Origin: Asterias amurensis
Taxonomy: Eukaryota; Echinodermata; Asteroidea; Forcipulatida; Asteriidae
Assembly: GCF_032118995.1 (NCBI RefSeq)
Contig: NC_092651.1
Coordinates: 16,183,349 to 16,247,348 of the forward strand
Reading direction: 5' to 3'
DNA length: 64,000 nt
Part shown: positions 1 through 11,233 of the stretch, in pieces
Position numbering within the stretch: position 1 is the stretch's first letter
Layout of the letters: each line of letters starts with the position of its first letter
Made by a program: the position numbers and the translations under genes
The notes under the pieces: generated by a model
What the model was told of the DNA's origin: nothing
What the model saw: only the letters and a program-made list of their open reading frames with translations
Database searches by the model: none

Positions 1-1289
1 AACTTGTTTTCTCCTCAAATGCTGCTCAGTTATTGATTAATATTACTTGAAGCTTTTCTTTGCAGTTTTCATTTTCATTTTCTCCCGATCATTTCATAAG
101 CTTGTTCATTCCTATCATGGTTCACACTTTAATTTTCCATTTCTAGTCATTTAATATGTCACTCTGTTTCGTCATATTAACCTTTTTTTATTTTTTTATC
201 TAATAAATTTTGTTTGACCTCCGATTTAAAAAACAAAATTAAAACCTTTTTTAACTCTTCTCTATTCAACCAAACCACATTCCGTTTGCTGTAATTGGTT
301 ATTGGGGTTCCTGCTAGTTATCTTCGGACAGTTTCTTTGTTATTTTGTGATCTAAGGCAATCTTCCTCTATCATTTCCTGTAGCTTTCAAGTTTTAGGTG
401 CTCCTCTAAACCACTTGAAAGTCTCACCCTCGGTGAGTGACGTCCTTCTTTGTTTTCCCCTTCATCTGTTCTTTCATCACCATTCCTTGATCTCTTTGTA
501 CCTTGCTTCTCGTTTCCTATTTTCACTTAGTCGCATCATCTTCTATGCGTTGTCTTAACGTATTATTTGTTCAAGCAAGCATGAGCTGTGTGCCTCACTT
601 TAAGCTTATTAGCCCGTAAACAACAATTACTGTTCTTATAATTCGATGCATTGACAAAACGAGAGCATGAACTAAGGCTACAAGCTTTGGGCAAAGTAAA
701 AAGGTTTTGAAATCTGTGCTTAAATCAAATTGCCTTCCAGCCCTAAATTAAGTTCCTTTGTTCCATGAGTTGTTTCATGATGGTGGGTTTTTTATAGTGT
801 TGGATGAGAAAGAATCATGTTTACTGTCAACCCTGATAGAAAGAGACCTGTTGTTTCAAATGAACTCAAATAAATTAAGACCAATGTTGAATGGAAATTG
901 CAATGAACATTTTCTCAGCCACATTTTGTGACCTTTGACCTGCTACTCATTGGCTGCACATGTTTCTATTTAAACTCATATCGGTACCTACTGCATTGAT
1001 TTCAGTAACAGGAAGAATATCAACCAGTAGTAATATCTAAGTAGTTATCTTCGGACAATTTCTAAGTCGGCAAACATTCTTTCACACCCATTGCTTCAAA
1101 GTTAATTTCCATTGTAGATTGAACCTCACTGCAACAAATACACCTGTTTCTTATCATATAAAGTTTCAATGTGTCTTATTTAGTAGGTAGCAAGTATAAG
1201 TTTCAAGACATTGGATTAGCTGGTGTTCCTTGCTAAAACCCTCTGCTGCATCCGACATCAACCAAATTATTACCATCAATGAATTTACC
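1..1289. other. intergenic, no gene seen
   Basis: AT-rich DNA with stop codons in all frames and no exon-like segment. A short phrase, TAGTTATCTTCGGACA, occurs at about 314 and again near 1041, which may mark a degenerate repeat. Nothing else was recognised. Confidence 0.6.
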
Positions 1290-1577
1290 TTGCTTCTACT
1301 TCACTTTGGGTGCGTTTGATTAGTTTCTCTGTGTCCACCCCGTGGTGCTCATTTCGGCCGAGCCCCTGACAAGAGCTAATTGAACGATCACTCACCCTCT
1401 CGTGGTTACGTCCGGCACCTCGGGCCAGCCCCAAGTGACCCGTTCCACAAGCAGGGCACTTGGGGCTGACCCGGGCGAGCCCCAGGAATGGCTTCAAACC
1501 TATTTGAACGTACGGGGGGCAGATCGGAGTCGACCCGGGGAAGCTAATCGAATGCACCCATTGCTTCTACTTCATTT
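1290..1577. mobile_element. fold-back MITE (TGGGTGCG ends) with flush 17-bp flanking repeats
   Basis: The element runs 1307-1560, starting TGGGTGCGTTTGATTAG and ending in the inverted match CTAATCGAATGCACCCA. Its GC-rich interior is partly self-complementary around GCCCCAAGTG. It is flanked immediately on both sides by a 17-bp direct repeat, TTGCTTCTACTTCA followed by CTT (1290-1306) or TTT (1561-1577), which differs at one base. It is related to the copy at 10596-10977. The ORFs here, on both strands, are by-products of the palindrome. Confidence 0.8.
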
Positions 1578-1897
1578 CTACAGCACATTGCCATTTTTAT
1601 TTCATAATGGAACACGTCAAATTCTGTTAACCAGTAGACTCAAACTTTGCATCTTCATTTTCTGATATTAATAGGGGCCCTCGGAACCAGTAGCTTTGGA
1701 TCTACCACCACAGGGAAACCATTACAGCTGCAGAAACCGCCCAGCAAGTACAGAAAAGGCACCAGGTAGATGAACCTACAGCACAGCCACAGCTGAATAT
1801 CTACAGGAATGCTTATTCGACACTCTCCATCATCTTGGGTCGTTAACAGTTTGTGCATTGTATAAATATCCCCTCAGAGCAACAGTGGGATAAGTTA

Positions 1898-2197
1898 CAC
1901 CGTTTCAGACAGGCGCTCTATTGTCGCGACAAACCAAGTTCTGAATTAGGTACATGAAATGTTCAACGTCTGAAATAGTTCGGAGGTACTGGACTAGCTA
2001 GAAGTGGAAAGATCGACTGTTGCAGTCGTTCAGAACGACTCTGGAGTGCCTTGGTTTCAGACGTCGATCTTGTCATGAGCCAAACCAATGTAAAGGATAT
2101 GTTTTTGTTTGCCTGCCTGAAACTGAAATTTATTTGGGTCAACCTAGAGTCGCTCCTCATTCATCAGCGCGACTGGCTTGCCTGTATGAAACAGGTT
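1898..2197. mobile_element. MITE, TTTCAGACAGG-ended family, copy 1
   Basis: About 300 bp with inverted ends ACCGTTTCAGACAGG and CCTGTATGAAACAGGT. It shares a long interior (GATCGACTGTTGCAGTCG, then TTTATTTGGGTC) with the copy at 16421-16704. The 117-codon ORF that starts inside it is a chance reading frame. Confidence 0.75.
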
Positions 2198-2562
2198 TTA
2201 TTCTTCAGTCATTAGGCATCGTTTCTTTTTTTAACGTGTATGTGAAATGCCCACGTTTCGTCATTGATGCGTACGCATACCATCAATATAATAGCTTGGC
2301 GTCCGCACTGTCAAAAGATACTAGTCTTTTTCTTGGGAGAGTATGGATAGAATATTATGAATCTCTATTTTAAAAATACTTGTTAGGGAATGTTTTTACA
2401 AACCAGCATTGGCATTTATTAATATTGATGTACATTCACCTCTTCATGACCTAGGTAAAACACACAACGCATAGCTTAATTAATTTATTTGAGATTCCAC
2501 CAAACCGGCAACATAAAGGTTATGCAATAATGTGTAGCTTAACCTCTTTGCTTAAGCTGGAT

Positions 2563-2902
2563 TTTAAAGGCACTGAACACCTTTGGTAATTGTCACAGAT
2601 CACTATTCTAATTTGGGAGTATCCCAACAAATGCATAAAATCACATATCTGTGAAAATTTTGACTCAATTGGTCATTGAAGTTGCGAGAAAAATAATGAA
2701 AGAAAAAACACCGATGAAGTCTTTTATTATTCGAGTGAGAAATTAATACCCCTTTCTCAAAAATGATGTTACTGCAGAGGGAGCCGTTTGTCACAATGTT
2801 TTATACTATCAACAGCTCTCCGTTGCTTGTTACCAAGTTAGTTTTTATGCTAACTTCTCACAATTACTTTGAGTAATTACCAACTGTGTCCAGTGCCTTT
2901 AA
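2563..2902. mobile_element. TTAA-flanked MITE (AAAGGCACTG family), copy 1
   Basis: Begins TTAAAGGCACTGAACACC and ends GTGTCCAGTGCCTTTAA, so the ends are inverted repeats and TTAA sits at both borders. The interior belongs to the form with GAAGTCTTTTATTATT at the centre. Confidence 0.85.
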
Positions 2903-2970
2903 AGACCTCATAACTGCAGGCAAGGAGGAAATGTACGAGTGAGCTTTTACATTGATTTTCAACAGTCTTC

Positions 2971-3161
2971 AGGGCCCAATGTAATGACTCTGCTTACCTT
3001 CATTAAAGAATTGGTGCTTACAGAAGCAGGGAATGTTTGCTTGTACATGTGCGTATTTCATGTTACTAGGCATTCTTTGCTTACACAACTAGCGCAGATT
3101 TAGCGAATGGTGATTGTGAGTGCAGAATTCGTCAATAAGCAAAGCCATGGAATTGGGCCCT
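2971..3161. mobile_element. MITE with GGGCCCAAT ends, copy 1
   Basis: Starts AGGGCCCAATGTAATG and ends CATGGAATTGGGCCCT. The interior carries the family words TTGCTTACACAACT and AATAAGCAAAG. About 190 bp. Confidence 0.75.
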
Positions 3162-4800
3162 GATAGGCTGGAAGATGGAGTTTTCGCCATATATTAGCAC
3201 TCAATTCTTATGTTCTCTGGAGTAATGGAAACCATAATTGGTTTTCCAGTCGACAGAAAAAAACCCAATTTTTACTTCAAATGCCTTTTCAAGGGAGTGT
3301 AGAAAGATGAGTGTAGAAAGATGATTCAGGTGGAATCTCAGGTTGTTCAACTATTTTTGCTTATTGTAAAACATAGAGAAACATACAACTTTGCTAAATA
3401 AACTCAACAAAGCTATTTGAGCTTGGCTTATTTAAAAATTTTGGACGTCAAATTTTGATTAAACTATGTCCAATTTCATCACTTGATTTTCTTGCACTGT
3501 ACAGGCATGTGATCAAGCATACTATAGTATTAATAATAAAACTCTGAATGAACACTATGCAAGTGATTATTATTGTCTCCCTATGTTTGTTTCTTTTTAT
3601 TTATAGACCGGGTTCATTTTAACCATGCAAACCTAAACTAACTTATAATTTGGGCTGCACCAGATTCTGCTTAGCAATACCATTCTGTGCTTTCAGTCCT
3701 GCCTATTATAGCCAAGTCTTTATGAAAAATGTAAATAATTCGTTGTGCGAATATTTAACTTGCCAAGTGACGCGCATGACTAGAAGATCAGCGGCGATTT
3801 TCAGTGATTTACAGAATGCTGCCCATGGTAACAAGGCCGATTATGGATAGTCTCATAAGTTTTAAGATGATGCTATGTTCAACAAGTCATCATCAGGCCT
3901 AGACTTGGTTCCAAGTCTTTGATCATGGCTTAAAGTCGTCCTGATAGCCACTACAAACAGCGCCCTCTTGCAATCAACCTCCATCATTTAGCCCTCGTAT
4001 AGATTGCGAGTGATAGCTAATAATGTGGGGGCATTTTTCGTGCCTGAGATGCAGAAGAATAACCGCGATCTGAGACTTGAAATCAAGTCTACATCAGGCC
4101 ATGCTTCGTTGCTACGGACAGTGCACCACTTCGACACCTCTGGGTACAAACCCCTGGAAGGGAACACTGAAAATCACCACCGACTGCCTTACCCAAAGTG
4201 ACTGCTCAGCCCATGCTTGTAAAAAACATTTGAGCACTTGCAGGCGGTTTTCAGGGGCTAAGTCCCACCCCCCCCCTCCCTATCAAGCAAGATCGAAAAA
4301 AGAGAAATTGAAAATTCTTATGATTTGTACCGTTTTTTATTTAAAGGTATGTATTAATGGCAGTAACAGAGTGAGAAGGCAGTCTTAAATAAGAAAGAAA
4401 TATTGTTAAAACTGCTTTTATATAGCGCCCTTAACCCCAAAAGGGTCCCGGGGTGCTTTACAAAGGTTACAAATTTAAGCAAGTTAAGAAAAATACCAAA
4501 CAATTTAAGATAAGCAGACAAGAAATGCTTAAGAAACTTACAAACCTCCATAATTCATTGACAAATGGCTCCTCATACTGTTATTGCCTAATTTTCACAC
4601 TTACATTCACTCCACAATCAAATCTTTCTTTCAAGGTTAAATAAAAAATCTAATGGAAACAATATCAAACAAAAGCAAATTACTATGTACAATGGTCAAT
4701 TCTGTTCTAAGGTTTGATGCACAATTTGCCATTGTATTATTTATGGTGCCGTACATTGGTAGACCTTAATATGGACACACAGTTGTGTTGTAACTAATAG
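3162..4800. other. intergenic, no gene; repeat scrap near 4400
   Basis: No exon with plausible splice sites or recognisable protein. The short ORFs here (65-103 codons) resemble nothing I know. At about 4425-4470 the phrase TATAGCGCCCTTAACCCC, then AAGGGTCCCGGGGTGC, resembles a common 3' tail of deuterostome LINEs or SINEs. Confidence 0.5.
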
Positions 4801-4995
4801 ACTGATCCATTAAGCTCCGCCCCACTGCGTATTGACAATCACAACCCATTGCACAACCAAAAGTCAGACACTAAAAGGTCTGACATGCGTTCGCATATGC
4901 TTGGCGCGTGCAGCAAAGTTGTGCAGAATGGCATTGGAGAGGCTCGCGTGTTCTTGCTCACACATGCACCGTGGGCAGAGCCTAATGGATCGGTG
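4801..4995. mobile_element. MITE, ATCCATTAAGCTCCGCCC-ended, copy 1
   Basis: Inverted ends ACTGATCCATTAAGCTCCGC and GCAGAGCCTAATGGATCGGT. The interior contains GTGCAGAATGGCATTGG. The segment at 19262-19490 (GTGCAGAATGTCATTGGG) looks like a diverged relative. Confidence 0.65.
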
Positions 4996-5616
4996 TATTG
5001 CATGGAGGTCTCCCTCCATGCCAATGGTAATCTCAAAAGTAACTGGACCAATGTAATTTTTAGTTAGTTTTAGCTTTGTCTACGCACGGTATACATGTAA
5101 TGTTCATCCAGAAGTTAAGTACATCGTACACGCTATTTTTACAAGCTTTCAAACAAGACACAGGAATGTTTTTGTACAGATTGCACTGCGACTTTACACA
5201 AGTATATTTTTTATTAACCAGATAATTGCAACTGGTTGCTAGAAATTTAGGAGCTTACTGTTTTTAATAACAATAGCCAGAGTCAACTGGAGTACCCCAG
5301 AAAATTGATAAAGATGTTGGGAATTACCCCTTGTGCACCTAGTTGAATAACCCAGGTGCTTTTTGTCAAGTGCAAATTGTACCTAGCCATCATTGCCTGG
5401 AATCGAATTAAAAAAATGTTACTGTTGATCTATAGGCGTTCCAACAACCATAACATACTTTAGGAAAAGACTTCGCTCAACTAGTTTACATAAATATTGA
5501 GACTGAACTGATTTTGTGCACAATGAATGGTAATGGTGAGCAGCAAATGATGAATTGTTTGTAGCAACTGCTACATTTTGTTCTGCTATACAAGGGACAT
5601 CATTCACTGGACTTGA
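4996..5616. other. 3' flank of TXNDC9, no gene
   Basis: AT-rich, no coding exon. The minus-strand 110-codon ORF that crosses the TXNDC9 stop codon (5419-5751) is in the wrong frame and is rejected. Confidence 0.5.
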
Positions 5617-5622
5617 TTTATT
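5617..5622 (-). terminator. candidate poly(A) signal for TXNDC9
   Basis: AATAAA on the minus strand, about 100 nt after the TXNDC9 stop codon. It is the first such hexamer downstream and the spacing is normal. Only position and motif support it. Confidence 0.35.
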
Positions 5623-5722
5623 ATTAATTGACACAAATATCCGAGTGTGTAACACAAGTACAATGGCAAAACTGCTGCCACTTAGACATCTCAGAAGTCT
5701 GGATTTCAGAAAGTGATTAATT

Positions 5723-6882
5723 TCATTCAAGATCAGAGTCTGAATCATCATCCATTCCTCCTCGTATCGTCTTTTTCTTCTGAGGTCCTAAGAGCGATTT
5801 CTTGCTTTTGGAGGAACCAGCTGTGGGAGGCTCTGACAAGTTGCCGTTGTATTTGATGACCCGGGCACAGCCTAGACGCCACTCTAACATCTCAGTCTTG
5901 AAATCGTCTTTGCCACCGAGCTCATCAAAACTGCAGACAGATTGATAAACATAGCAAATGATTAAAAGGTTGGAATTAAGTGTTTAACTCCAAATGAAAG
6001 TTTACATTGTTTTTATTCCCTTCCTATTTTAAGTGAATGACACTCAAGGCCCGATACTTCGCGGAGGCAACAAAGGCGATTGCCTCCATGCCCCCTGGTC
6101 ATTGCTTTGATGCCCTTGAAATGCTCCAGTAGATTTTTGTTTTTGTTTTTAAATAAAACTTATTATTGATATCCAACAGCGGATAGCCGCCACTTACAGA
6201 TATCATTAACAATTTCCTCATAGGGTGCCCTTTAGCAAGGAGAAAATGCATTGGTGCCCCTGCCCTTTAAAATACGAAGCATACAGGCCTGCTAGTCACT
6301 TGAAGACTGCTGCTGTTGCACAGATCCAAACAAGGTTTCTAAAGTTACTACATGTGCAATTCATTATGTATTTATTATATTTTCTGAAAAAAAAAACACT
6401 GCACTGAAATAAACTGAAGCATGCCCTTACCCAACAATGTAGTCCTTGGTTTGTCCGCCACTAATCAGAGCAATAGTTGGGATCACAACAATCTTCAATC
6501 TCTCTGCAAGAAATGGGCTCTTCTCAACGTTGATCTTCAGAAAACGTGTTTCCATGTGTTTTGGTGCTAAAATTTGCAGATGTTTGTCCACAATCTTACA
6601 CCTGAAAGCGCTGTCTCGATAGAAATGACAAACGACACTGTCACTTTTCTTGCACTCGTTAAAGAATGCCTTCTCATCTGGTAGCTCGGTGTAAGACCCA
6701 TGTCCGACCGCAAGCCAATCTTGACGGAGCTGTTGATCTTTCTTCATGGTTTCAAGACGTTTTCTACGAAGGATCTCCAACTCATCTTCGTCCATTGTTT
6801 CAAGACGCTGAATCTCTGCATCTACTTGATCTTCGACAATCTCCGCTGCCTTTAGAATTTGTTGCTGCACGGCTTGCTCCAT
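5723..6882 (-). CDS. TXNDC9: thioredoxin domain-containing protein 9 (PhLP3/APACD)
   Basis: This phosducin-like cytosolic protein binds the CCT/TRiC chaperonin and tunes actin and tubulin folding (family knowledge). Coding exons on the minus strand are 6882-6431 and 5930-5723, joined by a GTAAGG donor and CTGCAG acceptor with the frame kept, giving 219 residues against 226 in human. Residues 1-60 are a charged helix (EIQRLETMDEDELEILRRKR). A thioredoxin-like fold runs to about residue 180. As in the family, the redox CxxC is absent: the active-site position reads RDSAFRCK (about 89-96), while the cis-proline region IVVIPTIAL is kept. The C-terminus KKKTIRGG, then an acidic DDDSDSDLE tail, is a family hallmark. 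Upstream, CTTCAGACAG ahead of the ATG could be the acceptor of a spliced 5' leader. The assignment is very secure. Confidence 0.97.
6052..6302. repeat. GCCTTGGTGCCC repeat, in TXNDC9 intron
   Basis: Dispersed family rich in the word (A)TTGCCTTGGTGCCC, with conserved pieces GCATGCCCCCTGGTCATTG-like and AATTTCCTCATAGGGTGCCC. Here it is split by about 60 bp of T-rich sequence containing ATATCCAACAGCGGATAGCC, which recurs near 46125. Other copies lie near 16765, 24690, 26484 and 38865. Confidence 0.6.
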
Positions 6883-8751
6883 TTTGATTTCTTTCTCTCA
6901 CTTTGTCAATCTCAAACCTGTCTGAAGGTGTGTACAAATAATGAAATGAACAGTTACAAGTGCCTCGTCACTGTTTCAACATGCTCAGATGCTTAACAAT
7001 TACATGGCTTAACCCTGACAAAAAAAAGAACATCGATAACTCTTTTTGCGTTACTCAAATTCTCTGCTGTGAACCCTTGTGTCCCCACAAATGAAAACAT
7101 CCTTTCATTTTACGCCATTCTGATTTTCATTGGTTATCTTGCTCTGTGATGGTGTGAGTACAACTTGTATCTGAGACCAAACATAATGTTTTTGGGCTGC
7201 CCAACTGTAGTGTAGTTATATATAGACTAGTTGGCTGAGACAATCCTCCAGACAGTAAGGATCATTGCGGATTGGGGAGAGTTATATTAATGATGAGATT
7301 ATTCAAAATATGGCAACCACCCCGAAAAAAAAACACTCAACTCAAGTCAAGTTAGGATTGGTCCCAAGTTCATTGGGACGACTCTGCTCTCAAGCCCCAT
7401 AAATAATAATAGTCATCATGCAGGTTCGCTCCGTTTGCTGGACCAATTTGCTAATTTGCCATATCAAAAATAAATTGTATTGTTTCAAATAAAAAAGGCC
7501 AAATGTCATGATAAATGATCATCTGTGTGCGCTCATCAACACACAACTAACAAACAAATGGCTGGTTGTTGGGTCTTTCCATGTCTTTCTAATCTAATTA
7601 ATATATTTTATTTTTTTACGAAATTCGTTCTTACTACAAATGAACTACATACGAACCATTTATCAATTTAGACTTGAACACAATACAACCTGTTTTAACA
7701 CCATCTTGCTTTAAACTGTTTACTTACTCTAGACTGTCTTGATTTTTATGAAGTTAGTTGACACAATTTTCCGGTGACAAACTTTCTTTATCTGAACACT
7801 GTAACTATGAAACACACTCCGATTTAACACAGATTTTGATTGGCTTAGTTTCGAACCTTTTACGCAATACTACCAATCAAATAGGTCATTGCAAAATTGC
7901 TACTCGTTAAGGTCAGTGTGGTTCTCCTGGTCATACTACGTGTGATTTTGGGGATCGAAGTCAGTAGAACAAGACGAATGTCAGACAACTGTCCGTCGGA
8001 CAATATGTTTTTTTCCTAGGATGAACGTGGGCAATTTACATAAATGGGCGTAGTTAACTATACATTTTCCCACGCACATGCATATGTATTCTTCCCTCAT
8101 TTTGTGCAAGTTTGCGTTTCAATGAAATAGCTTTGTGCTATTTGTTATACTCCTCTCTCTGCCATTTATCGCATTTCCGCCAAGAGCTTAACCTCGTAAG
8201 AGCTAGGTAGAAAGCTTCTTGTCTACACGGGAATTAAATCAACCAATTTTTTAACGGTCTTCTTGTATACTTCCCTCAACGACAGGAAATGGACTAGTTA
8301 ATCGGAACGAGAAGTAAGCTATAGGGGGCGCTATTTAAGGAGACCGTGAAATAAATAAACGAAATGCATGACATGTGTGAAGTTGTTTAACTGTGCCGGG
8401 AACAACAACAAGAGCCTGAACAAGCTAATGTGGGAATAACCTCCATGTAGTAACAGTAGGGTTTGGATTTTTGATGAAGGTATAGTTATTAGTTGTTTTT
8501 ATGTTTTAAAATTTTGGTAAGTCATGAACATGGAGGTAGGAATTCCATGTTCGGAATTTTAGCATATAGCAAATTAGACTTGTTGGAGTCTATTTTTTAC
8601 TGAATTACTCTATCTTCTAGAATAGCCCAGGTTGGAATACTGACTGACGTCCTACCGCCAGGGCTAATCTTCTATCAATTTTTATCATTCTATGTCATGT
8701 GTGCTCAATCATGTCCTTCCTCTATGGCTCAATGGGTCATCGAAGTGGAAA
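6883..8751. other. 5' flank of TXNDC9, no coding sequence
   Basis: Presumably holds the TXNDC9 promoter and 5' leader. No further gene is visible. The next coding sequence to the right, on the same strand, is the BTB gene. Confidence 0.5.
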
Positions 8752-8799
8752 CCAGTCATCTCGCCCCCTGGCGACTTTGCCAGGGGGCGAGATGACTGG
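8752..8799. repeat. perfect 21-bp hairpin
   Basis: Arm 8752-8772 (CCAGTCATCTCGCCCCCTGG plus C) is the exact reverse complement of 8779-8799, separated by the 6-base loop GACTTT. The arms are GC-rich in an AT-rich neighbourhood. Confidence 0.9.
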
Positions 8800-8847
8800 C
8801 ATTCATCAAAGTTGCTAGCCCCACTTGTACATAAAGAGCGACCCTAA

Positions 8848-9027
8848 AATGCAATTTGAACTCAATTGGTCGACGAAGTTGTGAGAGAATACTATGAAAA
8901 AAAAAACACCCTTGTATTTGTATTTGTCATTTTGTGCTTTTAAAAATTACTTCCTCAAAAACTACGTTATTTCAGAGGGAGCCGTTTCTCACAATGTTTT
9001 AAATTATCAATCAACAGCTCCCCATTG
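8848..9027. mobile_element. TTAA-MITE fragment
   Basis: Only the inner part of the family is present: GAACTCAATTGGTCGACG at one end and GAGGGAGCCGTTTCTCACAA, then ACAGCTCCCCATTGC, at the other. The terminal repeats are missing. Confidence 0.65.
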
Positions 9028-9404
9028 CACTTTGCCATATTTTAATTGTAACCTTTTTAAAAATGTCTTTATTTTATGGCCAAGTAGATATCGTAGACAC
9101 TGGTTATAATACTGTTTTACACAAAATAAGAGTGTCCAAATATGATCTTTACATTTCTCATACGAACGGACACCCATTATGTCTGTTTTTTTTTTGTCAA
9201 TGGTCTCCTTAATTAAAGGTACGCAGCAAGCATGCTGAGGGTGTGGTAGGTTTATGGGGCATGGGGTAAAATGCAAAATCAGCCGGTCCACCTTGTGCAA
9301 GGTTATACAATGGGAATGCTTTACTGCCTCGCATGAAGGCCATTATTGTACATCTTGGGAAAATTCAAATTAGTCTTGAAATCCCACAGCCCTAGTTACA
9401 ATCA

Positions 9405-10006
9405 ATTTTCAGGAAACTAGAGCGCGGAGGTCTTGGGGTGACAGGTCTTTCTCTGCAGCAACCCCACTTTTGTGGAATGCACTTCCCACAGTGGTCAAAT
9501 TCAGCAAAACTACAGAATTGTTCCACAAGCATCTGAAAACATACCTCATAAAGAAATCCAGCGATTAACTGTCATTTCCATACTAACTCATATGTCATTA
9601 TTTCGCGAGTTACTGATTCTAGTGGGTTTTTTCCTTGTGCGCCTTGGGTGCCATTTTAGGCAGATATGTGGGCTTTATAGACCTTTCTTTTGTTGATTTT
9701 ATAAACAAACCGCCTTGGTTGGCATGGTCGGCTGAATGTTAGTAAAACACTCAATCGTAAAAACAGATGTTTCCACAAAGTTCAACATTTTCTGCAAATT
9801 TTCATATAAATAAAATACCTCTTATGATTAGTTGCTTTGTTTTAAACAACATCAACAAATTTTGAAACATTGTTACTAAAAAAAGCGATCTATTCTTGAT
9901 TTGCACTTATGGCTTTCTATAGTTTTCCAATCTGAGTTGGCAAAAACTCGGGCTGTGACGTTGCAAAAGAAAGGTCTATAAATCTGTAATTATTATTATT
10001 ATTATT
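9405..10006 (+). mobile_element. CR1/L2-like LINE, 3' end, broken by a MITE
   Basis: Reading from about 9439, the sequence encodes GDRSFSAATPLLWNALP, then FHKHLKTYLIKKSSD and a stop. This is the classic end of the reverse-transcriptase ORF in CR1/L2-type non-LTR elements. A 3' UTR follows and then an (ATT)n tail at about 9990-10006. A separate MITE (9678-9978) lies inside the UTR. The rest of the LINE is absent, as in 5'-truncated insertions. Confidence 0.8.
9678..9978. mobile_element. MITE with TAGACCTTTCTTTTG ends
   Basis: Inverted ends TAGACCTTTCTTTTG and CAAAAGAAAGGTCTA with TA at each border, as left by Tc1/mariner-type transposases. It interrupts the 3' UTR of the LINE fragment, so it is the younger insertion. 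Confidence 0.75.
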
Positions 10007-10351
10007 CGCCAGATTAATGCAATAGAAAGTATTTACATAGTTTAGATGGTTAGTAGAACCACAGCACAGTTCACAAGATATTTAAAAGCTATTTGGAAAC
10101 AAATGAAATGTAGAAATAATTATTTCATTACTTGTATATTATTATCTATTGTTTTCAGTTGTTTTTTTTTCACCTTATTTTTTTCTTATGCACTTTGCCT
10201 GTGACGTCACTTCTGCACTAGTATAGCTATATAGCTAAGGATCTCAACTTTGAAGATTGAAGATTGAAGATTGGACTGGTAGGCCCTATTATACTAATTA
10301 CTTGCAATCTTAATGCTAGGTTTTTCTGTTTCTACATTTGACATACACAGA
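10007..10351. other. intergenic, nothing recognised
   Basis: AT-rich sequence with a small triplication of TTGAAGA at about 10249-10272. No exon or repeat family was identified. Confidence 0.4.
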
Positions 10352-10595
10352 CTGGGCACAATTTCATAAAGCCTGCAGTAAGCACAAAAATTTTCTTAGC
10401 ATGAAATTTCTTCCTTGATAAAAACAGGATTACCAACCAAATTTTCATTTGTTGCATATTGCTTGATACTGGTATTCAAATGTTACTTGCTAAATCCTGA
10501 AAACCACATAGGAATTTGGTTGGTAATCCTGTTTTTATCAAGGAAGACATTTCCGGCTAAGCAAATTTTTGTGCTTACAGTCTACCATGAAATAA
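10352..10595. mobile_element. GGGCCCAAT-family MITE with long palindromic arms
   Basis: The left end GGGCACAATTTCATAAAGC is the family terminus. The arms beginning GTAAGCACAAAAATTT and including CTTGATAAAAACAGGATTAC pair with the mirrored sequence ending TTTTTGTGCTTAC at 10579. The right terminus is degraded to CATGAAATAATGGG, at the point where the next fold-back element begins. Confidence 0.65.
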
Positions 10596-10977
10596 TGGGT
10601 GCGTTTTTTTAGCTTCCCCGGGTCGACCCCGATGTGGCATATTTTATTTTTTTCCAGGAAGGACATGGGCACACAATTACCCCACGTTCGTCCTTGAACC
10701 TTGAAAAAAAACCCAGGCAATTCATCACGTGACCCTTCCCGTGGTGACGTCGGTGCACCTCGGGGCAGCCCCAAGTGACCCAATCCACAAGCGGGGCTCT
10801 TCGGGCTGCCCCGAGGTGCACTGAAGTCACCACGGGAAGGCTCACGTGATGAGGTGTCTGAGTTTTTTTCCAGGTTCCAGGACGAATGTGGGGTAATTGT
10901 GTGCCCACGTTCGTCCTGGAAAAAAATAAAATACAACACATCGGGGTCGACCCGGGGAAGCTAAACGAACGCACCCA
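10596..10977. mobile_element. fold-back MITE (TGGGTGCG ends), copy 2
   Basis: About 380 bp and near-palindromic along its length. The ends TAGCTTCCCCGGGTCGACCC and the inverted GGGTCGACCCGGGGAAGCTA match exactly for some 30 bp. Nested inner arms (CACGTGACCCTTCCCGTGGTGA and its inverse) meet at a GCGGGGCTCTTCGGGC centre near 10797. Both long minus-strand ORFs (121 and 133 codons) come from this palindrome. No clear target duplication is visible. Confidence 0.85.
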
Positions 10978-11233
10978 ACATCACTCCAAGGACGGCTGAA
11001 TTTCAAAAAGTTTTACATCAAGTAGTGGGAAATAAATTCACTTGCTCCTTGGTTGTGACCATCACGTGCAACAACTGCCTCCCACCCCCCAAAATCAACC
11101 CCAAATTAAACCTCCTCCCTTCACATCTACCACAGTCGGGAGGATGGAGGTGGGTTACGGTCATCGCAATTAAACCAACATTTTCAAAAGCATGCATGAT
11201 ATATATACAGTAAGTTTTTTCTAAGAATTATTT
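10978..11233. other. 3' flank of BTB gene
   Basis: Short stretch after the BTB stop codon, likely including the 3' UTR. No clear poly(A) hexamer was found on the minus strand close to the stop. Confidence 0.4.

Noticed and set aside
10538-10974. 121- and 133-codon minus-strand ORFs
   Set aside because: They lie inside the near-palindromic fold-back element and mirror each other; they are not genes.
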